Shown piece after piece: positions 50,601-62,600 of a DNA stretch of 64,000 bases; the stretch's first letter is position 1; the number at the start of each line of letters is the position of its first letter. The position numbers and the translations under genes were made by a program. Source of the DNA: Fratercula arctica (lineage: Eukaryota > Chordata > Aves > Charadriiformes > Alcidae); the NCBI GenBank assembly GCA_947846985.1, contig CANTUZ010000005.1, positions 19,502,389 through 19,566,388 of the forward strand. The letters run 5' to 3'. The notes beneath the pieces are model-generated. The model was not told the origin of the DNA and searched no databases. It was given only the letters and a program-made list of their open reading frames with translations.

Positions 50601-53600
50601 CAAAAGCAAGACCTCCATCAGTTCAGTATCTGCCTAAGACCGGCAGAGAAATCAGGATGAAAAAAACTCCTCGGAGCCCTGCTGAGTCACGGGACACAAG
50701 ATCTTCTACCTAGGAGCCCAGCACCCTCCTCACTTCTGAAACAGCCAGCACAAGGGCTAGCTTTAGGGCATCCAGCTGTTTCAGGGGAACGCACAACAAT
50801 TACTCCCACCCCTGATCCCATACAGAAGGCACAAGCTTGAGGATGCTCACGGACCTTCATTTCTCCTACAGCAAGGCAACACACGAGAGCACAGACCAGA
50901 CAAGTACCTTCTAGGTCCTGTGGGTGAGGTGACAGGTGAGGGAGGTGAGTGTATTGTTGGTGTGGGCACGGATGTGCTTGTAGTAGTCGGGGTGGGTGTT
51001 GGTGTGCCAGGAACAGTCGTCGTTGTGCCCGGGGTGCTGCTGGTGGTGGTGCTGCTGGGGGGCATCGTGGTGGTGGGGGGAGCGGTGGTCATTGTGGTGC
51101 TGTTGGGAGGCCCCGATGGCGTTGGCGCGGTTGTCGATGTGGGTAGAGACAACGTTGTGGACAAAGGTGGGGCTGGCGTGGTGCTCGGAGTGGTAACTGG
51201 AAAACACTCTGGTAGGTCGGGAACACAGCAGACACTGATCTCGTAATTGTGGCAGACCGGCATCTGTATCATACCACCCGGACGCTGATCGCTGTTGTTA
51301 CAGATAAGCCCTCTGTCAACACTGCATTCCACCTTCTGCCCTAAATCTTCAATGGCAATGTCAGGGAATTTCTCTGCTCTGCAAGAAATATTCTCAACTT
51401 TCGCGCAGACCCAGGAGGGGTCGTTCTTCAGAATATTCTCAAAGGTTTCGTAGTCACCACTGTTTCTGTCAGAACCATCTGGGTAACTCACATCAATCCA
51501 GTCTGTCCACCTGCAGCTACAGTCTGGGGGACAACAAGAAGAGCAACAATTAGAAGCAGCTGGAACAGAGACAACAAGCTGGGGCAACAGCACACTCACG
51601 CCTGGTCCTCTGCGCATCCACCACACCCAAGGGTGCCCCTCGGGAACTGCTACACAGTCAGCCAACCTTGGCCTCAACAAGTCTCACTTGTGTGGGCAGG
51701 CCTCTCCTTCTCAGCCCTACAAAGAGCACACGAGGGCCAAATCAGGACACAGGCACTCATGAGCCATGCGTATGCGTCCCCAAGCAGCTAGGGAACATTG
51801 CTGTACTGGTCATCTCGTCTGCAAAAACCACTCACATAAAGGCAACACATGAGGTGGAGCAGGACCAAGCAGGGACTCCCGCCACGCTCTCGCTTTCCTG
51901 TGCCCCTCACACCACCTCACTCTCTCAGCGACAAACCAAACACCGGGAAGGCTTGCGACCACACAGGAAGGAGGCACAGCGTACACACAGCTGCCAAAAC
52001 ATCTACTGGCCACCAAGCAGAGCACAGGCAGCTGGAGAACAACGCTCCTGAGAATGCTGGGAGAACACGGCTGCCCACAGCCTTGGTCTGTAGCAAGGGG
52101 CAACCTGTGGTCTCAAACCTTTCCCCAAACCCTACCAGGGGAAAGCCTTCGTGCAGCCAGAACTGCAGGTGACTGGCAGCAATGACCACAGAAGCAACGC
52201 CAGAGAAGCAAGTAAAGAAAATCTGCACAGCTGCACCCAAACAGCGCCTAAAATGGCACTGCCAGAACCCAAGCCCCACTCCCATCGCACAAAACAGGTC
52301 ACAACGAGTACATTCTCTCCAGCTGAAGGACGAGGTCCAACAGCAGCAAAAGCAAGACCTCCATCAGTTCAGTATCTGCCTAAGACCGGCAGAGAAATCA
52401 GGATGAAAAAAACTCCTCGGAGCCCTGCTGAGTCACGGGACACAAGATCTTCTACCTAGGAGCCCAGCCCTTCCTCACTTCTGAAACAGACAGCACAAGG
52501 GCTAGCTTTAGGGCTACCAGGCCTGTTTCAGGGGAACGCACAACAATTACTCCCACCCCTGATCCCATACAGAAGGCACAAGCTTGAGGATGCTCACGGA
52601 CCTTCATTTCTCCCTACAGCAAGGCAACACACGAGAGCACAGACCAGACAAGTACCTTCTAGGTCCTGTGGGTGGAGAAGGTGACAGTGACGGGGTGACA
52701 GTGATTGTTGGTGTGGGCACGGATGTGCTTATAGTAGTTGGGGTGGGTGTTGGTGTGCCAGGAACAGTCGTCGTTGTGCCCGGGGTGCTGCTGGTGGTGG
52801 TGCTGCTGGGGGGCATCGTGGTGGTGGGGGGAGCGGTGGTCATTGTGGTGCTGTTGGGAGGCCCCGATGGCGTTGGCGCGGTTGTCGATGTGGGTAGAGA
52901 CAACGTTGTGGACAAAGGTGGGGCTGGCGTGGTGCTCGGAGTGGTAACTGGAAAACACTCTGGTAGGTCGGGAACGCAGCAGACACTGATCTCGTAATTG
53001 AGGCAGATCGGCATCTGTATCATACCACCCGGACGCTGATCGCTGTTGTTACAGATAAGCCCTCTGTCAACACTGCATTCCACCTTCTGCCCTAAATCTT
53101 CAATGGCAATGTCAGGGAATTTCTCTGCTCTGCAAGAAATATTCTCAACTTTCGCGCAGACCCAGGAGGGGTCGTTCTTCAGAATATTCTCAAAGGTTTC
53201 GTAGTCACCACTGTTTCTGTCAGAACCATCTGGGTAACTCACATCAATCCAGTCTGTCCACCTGCAGCTACAGTCTGGGGGACAACAAGAAGAGCAACAA
53301 TTAGAAGCAGCTGGAACAGAGACAACAAGCTGGGGCAACAGCACACTCACGCCTGGTCCTCTGCGCATCCACCACACCCAAGGGTGCCCCTCGGGAACTG
53401 CTACACAGTCAGCCAACCTTGGCCTCAACAAGTCTCACTTGTGTGGGCAGGCCTCTCCTTCTCAGCCCTACAAAGAGCACACGAGGGCCAAATCAGGACA
53501 CAGGCACTCATGAGCCATGCGTATGCGTCCCCAAGCAGCTAGGGAACATTGCTGTACCGGTCATCTCGTCTGCAAAAACCACTCACATAAAGGCAACACA

Positions 53601-56600
53601 TGAGGTGGAGCAGGACCAAGCAGGGACTCCCGCCACGCTCTCGCTTTCCTGTGCCCCTCACACCACCTCACTCTCTCAGCGACAAACCAAACACCGGGAA
53701 GGCTTGCGACCACACAGGAAGGAGGCACAGCGTACACACAGCTGCCAAAACATCTACTGGCCACCAAGCAGAGCACAGGCAGCTGGAGAACAACGCTCCT
53801 GAGAATGCTGGGAGAACACGGCTGCCCACAGCCTTGGTCTGTAGCAAGGGGCAACCTGTGGTCTCAAACCTTTCCCCAAACCCTACCAGGGGAAAGCCTT
53901 CGTGCAGCCAGAACTGCAGGTGACTGGCAGCAATGACCACAGAAGCAATGCCAGAGAAGCAAGTAAAGAAAATCTGCACAGCTGCGCCCAAACAGCGCCT
54001 AAAATGGCACTGCCAGAACCCAAGCCCCACTCCCATCGCACAAAACAGGTCACAACGAGTACATTCTCTCCAGCTGAAGGACGAGGTCCAACAGCAGCAA
54101 AAGCAAGACCTCCATCAGTTCAGTATCTGCCTAAGACCGGCAGAGAAATCAGGATGAAAAAAACTCCTCGGAGCCCTGCTGAGTCAGGGAACACAAAACC
54201 TTCTACCCAGGGCCCTTCCCACTTCTGAAACAGACAGCACAAGGGCTAGCTTTAGGCACCAGCTGTTTCAGGGGAAGCACAACAATTACTCCCACCCCTG
54301 ATCCCATACAGAAGGCACAAGTTGAGGTGCTCACGGACCTTCATTTCTCCCACAGCAAGGCAACACACGAGAGCACAGACCAAAATACCTTCAGGTCCTG
54401 TGGGTGAAGGTGACAGTGATGGGGTGACAGTGATTGTTGGTGTGGGCACGGATGTGCTTATAGTAGTTGGGGTGGGTGTTGGTGTGCCAGGAACAGTCGT
54501 CGTTGTGCCCGGGGTGCTGCTGGTGGTGGTGCTGCTGGGGGGCATCGTGGTGGTGCTGCTAGAAGGTCCTGATGGCGTTGGCGTGGGGGCAGTTGATACA
54601 CGTGGGGAGGACACTGTGCTCACTGTGGACAAAGGTGTGACTGTTAGAAACAACAGGGACAAAGAAAACAGACAAAGGTGCAAGGTGCATGAGTGGGACA
54701 CAGTATGTACTGAATAGAAGTTACGTGTTAGACAGCTGCCACCAACCTATTGCGTTATCCCACTCTTAACACAGTAAAGGCCTATATCACTAGGCCTTCC
54801 TTTCTGGACCCGGAAAGCAGACTAGTTCCAAATCAGTGCACAGACAGGGTCTCGACAATACTTTTCCAGCAAAGAGACTAGGGATGTTGATGTAATGTGC
54901 TTTCTCACTAAATCGAAAATACCCACCAATGGGTATGACATGAGGAGGCTTTCTGTCCCTGCCTTATTACTTAGAACACCTCGTTCTCTCATGGAGTGAG
55001 AACTGAGAGGGGAAGCTGTGGTCTGGGATGGAAGTATGGAGAGTAATTTGTTTGTGCCCGATTGTCATGTAATTTCCCCCTGGTGCAGTGTCAGCCTGAT
55101 GAAGAAGTTCACAGAATTCCTGTGGATCTCAGCAACCGGAGACCATAGTTCGCAGCAAGCGTCAACCTGCAGAGTGAAACTATTTCTGTAAGTCTGCCAG
55201 GGCTTCCTTCCTAGATCTATAACCAGAGGCAAGTGTTAGCACTGACAGAGGGAAAGCAGGAGGAGAAAGAGAAGAAATTCTGCATAGCCCCACCTAAACA
55301 ATGCCTCAAATGATGGTACTCTAACTCAAGGTACTCTAATCTCACACAATGGATCCTTCTGGGAATCTTATCTCCAGCAGAAGGATAGAGCTCCCAATCA
55401 GCATAAGTAAGACTTGCTGCCAGCTCAGTATCTGCTATCGAGATGACAAGCCTTTAGTAGCTCCTATTTCTCCTATGGCAAAGCAAGAGCAGAGAGTACT
55501 GGTCTGCTAAATACCTGAAGAAGTTGACGTTACTGGGGTGGTGACTGATGGTGGCGGTTGTCTTGTGATGGTTGGGGTAGGTATGGACATGGTGATAATT
55601 GATGTTGTCTGCCTGGTTGTAGAGGTAATAGGTATTGTCGTGCTGGTGGTGGTTGAAGTTGCTGTTGGTGTTAGACTCGGTGTACTTTCAGTTGCACAAG
55701 GCACTTCATGCTTCTCACAACAGTTTACCCTGATTTCATAATTATAGCAAAGTTCCCACATAGTTGGATCTTGCTCCTCATTTCTACAGATTAGTCCATA
55801 TGTAACATTACACTCCACTTTCTGGCCAAGTTCCTCTAAACTCAGATGAGGATTATCTTTAGCCCTACATTCAATTTTTTCAGGAGTTTGACATATTTTG
55901 TTTCCGTGTTCTCTTATTGCATCATAGGTTTCATAGTCACCGCCATCTTCTTCAGGATTACTAACATCGAACCATTCAGTCCAATCACAGATGAAATCAA
56001 CACATGGAGCTGCAAGAAAAGACAGAGACTCAGCATCTGAGCTTACGGAGAACATTCTGAGAATATTAATTTTGTATTTAATTCCGTTAAGGACTAGAGC
56101 AATGCACTGCAGCTTGTCATTTTTCCAAGCGAAAAACATTCTAAAATTGGTTCTATATTACCAGGTTTTTCAACAGGAAGTTTTACATCAAAATAAAATC
56201 ACCAAGCTGAAGCCTTTAAAGGTCTTCCTGCTCTCTATACTTATCACATTATTGCAATTTGTAGAAGTTATTAATTTTTGTTTGAAATATATTATTCTGT
56301 AGTGGCCATCTTTAATTTGCTCTTCCTTTAAATGCTCCTTTGACATTTTTTAACAACTTACTTTTCTATTTAAAACTTACTTGTAGATACTGGAGTGCTT
56401 GTACTGGTAACTGAAATAAATAGAAAAAAAAAGGTTACTCCATCATCTGCACAATTTAGAAAAAATAGAATAGCAGTTTTAAATATCCTAATTATATTTT
56501 TTTGTTGAGACTACTGAGACAATTCCTACTATCCCAGCAGGATACTGAGATGCTAACATGTTTTTCAGGATTAGGAAGGCACCCTGTATGTTTATAGTTA

Positions 56601-59600
56601 CAATTTCTTCAATGAGAAGTAAATCAACTCAAAGTTTTAAAAATCTTTCTTAGTGCAGTGTGATAAAACTATTCATAAGCATTGCTCTATCTGCGTCAAC
56701 TATAAGCCCATATACTTGTACATTCTATCTTTAAAGTATTTTCCTTAAAGAAAATATTTTTTAGGTGCACAACTCTGTTGAAGATTTACCTGTGGTGGTA
56801 AGAGTAATCTCAGGAGAGAAGGTTGAAATGGTTGTAGGTGAAGCAGATGTCGGACACAGATAAGTACTTTCAATAACTATAGAACCATTTTCTGCACAAA
56901 TATATATTTTACATATGTCGCCATCCTGTATTTGTGCCACAGTTTGATTCACTTCATATCTCGTTCCATTGATGACACAAGGACACCCTACAAGAAAGAG
57001 CTTTACTGTGCAATTTTTCTACTACCAGGTAAGAGACAAAGGCAAAATACTTATGGGCAATTAAGCATTTACATGATTCATGCGTGCTCCTTTCAGATCT
57101 ATAATACTACATGCTCTGGAAGTGCAAACTCTTGTAGTGAAGTCCATTAGTTTGGATACAGGGAGAAAGAACAACAGGATGGGAGAAAAAGGCTGAACTA
57201 ACAGCAAGGTTCAATGAAAGTGCTGCCCAGTTTTCTTGGCCACAACTTTCACTTGCACTGGAAAGAATAATTCCAAATTCCAAATCTAAGTCTTTTGCAG
57301 AGACAGACATAGCAGTTCTATGCATTTTTTTTAATTTTTATTTGCAGAAAAACCCAAACGTTATTTACCTGGGAGTGGTTTGCACTCTATGGATCCTGCG
57401 GGGCCACATTCACTAGAAGCAAAATTTTGAAAAATTAAGATGTTGCAGATGTCAATAGCACAGAAACATGGAAATTTGTCACTTGATCTTCATTCATACT
57501 ACTGGATATTTTTCTGGGTGTAGTATTTCCCAGTATTGCCTATCATTATTTCATTCAAATTAAGTCATCGCTTTCACTCTTTAAATACAAGATCTTAAAA
57601 CTATAATGAACTGCTTTGTGTTGCAAGTTGCAATAGTGCAATAATAACAATTGTTTTTCAGAGCAGTGAACTTTTAGCGAGATCAGGGGTTTGTGTCTCT
57701 GGTCACCATGTGGAGTCACAGATGTCAGTGCTATCATTAGTAAGGCTCTAGGAATGAGCAGTTAGGACTCAGTTATCTCTTTCAGGGCTAGTATGGATCA
57801 TTCCAGATTACAGGGATTTTGAAAACCCAGTTTTAAGTGAGAATGCAAGGCAGAGTAGCCCCTCTCTTCCCAAAGACCCATGAGAATCAAAAGGTTGTTC
57901 TAGAGACACACCCAGATTTCATGCCATTATACCTTTGAAGAGTATGTTTAATGAATTTGTTAATACACTTATTATAACGACACTAGCAACCTGAAATCTG
58001 GATTATTATGGGTTTGGAAAATTATGAATGAAAAGTTTAGAATCTATATGTATTGTGAGCACAGCATTTTTTGAGTTTAAGTGTCAATCAGAATAAACGG
58101 TATTGGTTCCTCTGATTTGTATAGATAAATGCTGGAATATACCAGCTCTTCAGCTGAAGTTGCATTTCTATTTGCCTGAGGCTTAGTAAAGTAAATGAGG
58201 GGCTCAGCATACATAAATTCTTTCCTGAATTACTGCAAATGTTTTTGCATTTTTTATGTACCATTGTGTACAGTTCTCTTTCGTGGGTATTTCGTTTCCA
58301 GGGGGATAATAAGTTCCGTTGACATAACACCCACATTCATCTCCATGCACACATTCCTTTGTCTCTTCATTATAAACAGGTTTGTCCTCAGGGCATCTGG
58401 GGTAGCAACCTGTTGATGACAAGTAGAACAGTATAAAGGATGAAGAAAAAGTATAAAGAGTTAACTCAATGACCTTCTGAAGGTCACCTTCTGAAGGTAA
58501 ATGATTCTCACTGAATGAAGCATAGTGAAAGAAACAGAAAATTTCCAATTCAAATTAATCCTTGCACAATTAGTCTTTCCAAAAGACTGAAATCAAACAA
58601 TTCTCATTGGTAATACTGGGGTGAGGAGTATTAAATAAGAGTTTAGTCATGAAAACTAGGGAAGTTGGAGAATCTTGGAGAAACCCCTAATTTATATTAA
58701 TTTCTATGGGCAGCTAGTAATTTTAAGAGAAAGAAACATCCCATTTTTTCTACACATTTTGAAATATGATCACTATATCAATAACACTCTTGTGAAGAAT
58801 ATGGGAGTGGATTCATTAACAAACAGTATTTTCACTACATTTATTGGAACACTAGACCTTGTTTATGTGCCTTTAACAGACAAGGTATCTCTACCCCAAA
58901 CAGATAATTTATCTGCATTTTTCTGTACCCTTGGCAGTGACCCAAACCCCACCTGCAAGGTTTTAATCGTCTGTCAATTCTCATTGTATTTTTCATGTAA
59001 ATGCACATTTAAAAAATTACTGTGTCCTGCTTATAAATAAAATCTCATAAAATCCAATTCTTAATTACATAATGTCCTCTTTATACTGTACTAGAGTTCT
59101 AAATAGCCTATAAACTGAATGACCATGTAACTAACTGGTACTTAAAAGTCACATCACACTGCTGCACTAAAGGTGCCCTAAAAAAAGTAAGTGTGCTCTA
59201 TATTTCCACTGAAGATAAAAACCAAAAATAATTTAGAAAGATAATCAGATATATAATAATCTGCCTTCTGACACTTTCCAAATCTTTCTAACTGTCAACG
59301 ACAATCTATTTCAACACACAGACATAGTTTGTTTGGTGTTTTTTTATTGTTTTACTTACGGTTTTGCATGTTTGTTTGTTTTGTTACCAGCAGTTCAAGG
59401 AATTAAAATAGCAGCCAAACACTGAGCAGTTCTTTCCAATCCCTAAACTGGAGATAACTGCTTCCAGACCAGACCAAAAAGACTGTGTGGCCAAAAATGT
59501 GGCTGCTTTCTCCAACTTTATCACATGGCAAACCAGAAGATAAAGTCATTCATATTCTTAGATCATTGCAGTCCCCATAACGTGAAATTCTTTTTCAGTT

Positions 59601-62600
59601 ATCAAGCACAAGGACTTCCAACTATTAATATCATATTTCTACAAACTTTGAGGGGTTCAATGGGATTTAAATGGCTTGTGCATCCTCCAAGTGGGATGGA
59701 ATGCAGAATAATCTGTTTTATTCTCACATCTTGGTCTTAAAGCTTAAACAAAAACTACAAATGAAATACACTAAAAATGGAGGTAGTTCCCAGTAGCCCT
59801 CCGACAACATCTTGTGGTCTTCGTTAAGAGTCCAATATATAGCGGCATCACTGTGTCTGATATCAAAGATATTTTTAATTGTAAAGATAGGACAAAGCTG
59901 CACATCAATCTAATAAAGCCAAGATGGATCTGATGCATAAAGAATGATAAGGTTAAAATACTGCAACCATCAGTAACTTATTTCTTTACCATGTAAAAAG
60001 TTTTCTTTCTCTTGAAATGCTGGGATGCAAAATAACAACAGTGTAATCATTTTGCATGTTTCAGGATATTATCCAAACAGAGACCTAGTTTTATGGGTGG
60101 CAACAATGTAACTATCACTCACTGATGTTAATAAAGAATAAATTACATTACAGGAAACATTTATGTAAGACTGGAGACAAATTCAACATAGCAGATTTAG
60201 GAATACCTTGTCAAGCTGACTGACTATTCCATATTCATTAAATGATACCTGGACAAAGTTATATGAAATAAAATACAAAAATGGCATTACCTTCCAGGTA
60301 TGGTACTGAAAAGTTGGTGCTGACATTATTAATCATCCTGCAGGTCATGACATCACTGCCACAAGGCTCATAGTGCCAGTCACACTCATTACGAGGGTTG
60401 TAGTAGTCACAAAATATTGCTGATGAGAGAAAAAGAGAAGCTGATTAAAAACATGGTTGCGAGAATGCAGTTCTGATCAGTTCTTTAAAGGTACAAGCTA
60501 AATGAATCTACGTGTTAAGCCAGCAAAATTTCTCTTGAGGTACAGGACCTGGACTTTCTTCTACTATACTATATTCCACTATATTCCACTATACTATACT
60601 ATACTTCAGCAAGGCGTTCGACACAGTGTCCCACAGCATCCTCATAAGGAAGCTTAGGAAGTGTGGGTTGGATGAATGGACAGTGGGGTGGACCGTAAAC
60701 TGGTTGAAAGACAGAGCTCAGAGCGTCATGATTAGAGGCAGAGTCTAGTTGGAGGTCAGTGACAAGTGGTCTCCCCCAGGGGTCAGTACTGGGTCCAGTC
60801 CTGTTTAATATATTCATCAATGACCTGGATGAAGGGATAGAGTGCACCCTCAGCAAGTTTGCTGATGACACAAAGCTGGGAGGGGTGGCTGGCACACCAG
60901 AAGGGCTGTACTGCCATACAGAGAGACCTGGACAGGCTGGAGAGTTGGGCAGAGAGAAACCTTACGAAATTCAACAAGGGCAAGTGTAGGGTGCTGCACC
61001 TGGGGAGGAATAACCCCACGCACCAGTACAGGTTGGGGGCTGACCTGCTGGAGAGCAGCTCTGTGGAAAGAGACCTGGGAGTCCTGGTGGACAACAGGAT
61101 GACCACGAGCCAGCAATGTGCCCTTGTGGCCAAGAAGGCCAATGGCATCCTGGGGTGCATCAAGAAGAGTGTGGCCAGCAGGTCGAGGGAGGTCATCCTC
61201 CCCCTCTACTCTGCCTTGGTGAGGCCACACCTGGAGTACCGTGTCCAGTTCTGGGCTCCCTGGTTCAAGAAGGACAGGGAACTGCTGGAGAGGGTACAGC
61301 AAAGGGCTACGAAGATGATTGGGGGACTGGAACACCTCTCTTGTGAAGAAAGGCTGCGGGATTGGGTCTCTTCAGTCTGGGAAAAAGACGGCTGAGGGGG
61401 GATCTTATCAACACTTAAAAATACTTAAAGGATGGGTGTCAGGAGGATGGGGCCAGGCTCTTTTCAGTAGTGCCCGGCAACAGGACAAGAGGTAATGGGC
61501 ACAAACTTGAGCATAGGAAGTTCCACCTAAACATGAGAAGGAACTTCTTTACTTTGAGGGTGGCAGAGGACTGGAATAGGCTGCCCAGAGAGGTGGTGGA
61601 GTCTCCTTCTCTGGAGACATTCAAAACCCGCCTGGACGCATTCCTGGGCAACCTGCTCTGGCTGACCCTGGTCTGGTAGGGGGGTTGGACTAGATGATCT
61701 CCAGAGGTCCCTTCCAACCCCTACCATTCTGTGATTCTGTGATGCTATACTACACTATACTACACTATACTATACTACACTACACTACACTATACATAGG
61801 GTACATCAAAACTCTGGGGTCCAAGATTTTCATATTAAACACTCAAGCTGCAGGGTAAAAACGTTTGATTCAAATGACAAGAAAAAAAAATAGTGTCGAT
61901 TTTAATTTAAAACTAAGGGTAAATTTCTGAGAGTATTTTTTGAACCTAGCTACTAGCAAACTCCTAAAACTTCTTGCAGTATATTCAAAATAGTTCTACC
62001 TTGCTGTATCACATGGGCTGAAAGTCACCTCCAGCAAGCTAAGACGAAGCATATAAGACATTATCGACACAACTTAAAACAGAATTCAGCTTAGATGACT
62101 ACAGACAGATGAAGGAGCTTTTATAAGCTTATATATCTGAGCTGACTGAAACGTCTTAAATTCTGTTTCACTGACTTCTTACGCTTAAAAACTACAATTA
62201 GCCTTAAGTATGAATCAGAATGAATTTTTAAAATAAAAAAACAATTACACTTCTGCCACTTAGAATCTCAAAATTTTGTTTTGAGCACTTTTTGGGGAAA
62301 TATTAATTTAAATATTATTTTACATTATTTTATGATGTACTGGTATGAGCATGAGCACCACTAATGGACACTGCTTAATATACTCAATTCTGATTAGGTT
62401 CATCTACACAGGAATACTTCTATATACTTTTGCTATAATCAAATTCTGAATAATTTGAAAAAATGAGAGAGAAGCAAAAGATAACAGCAGTTGCAGTTCA
62501 TCAATTATCAAGCCAAAGGGAAGGATGACTTCAAACCTAGCCTTAATACAAAAAAAAAAAAAAAAGAGAGAGAAGACAGAAGAGAAAGAAGAAGAAAAAG

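Larger units (their letters stand above)
56991..60290. other. MUC2 introns around the D3 TIL exons
   Basis: Gaps 56988-57368, 57413-58261 and 58410-60290. AT-rich, with short open frames that have no recognisable product. Nothing else seen. Confidence 0.6.

Noticed and set aside
50887..52655. Natural unequal crossing-over as the origin of the two 1.75-kb units
   Set aside because: Crossing-over would give a clean switch between the two flank types. Here both alternative bases are kept side by side and the frame is broken, so a consensus artefact is more likely; long reads could still overturn this.
44116..54228. Repeated open frames of 100-127 codons on both strands within the introns of the array
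   Set aside because: They recur only because the 2.9-kb units are near-identical. They shift or break with single-base indels between copies and resemble no family.
39109..54717. Long plus-strand open frames rich in Val and Gly (for example 39514-40095, 42235-42732, 45023-45637)
   Set aside because: They are the antisense of Thr/Pro/Ser codons in the MUC2 PTS exons, which rarely make stops on the other strand. They lack their own splice context and copy the exon boundaries.
60759..61395. Possible functional reverse transcriptase gene
   Set aside because: It is a 5'-truncated CR1 with a stop codon and frameshifts, not an intact gene or a host system.
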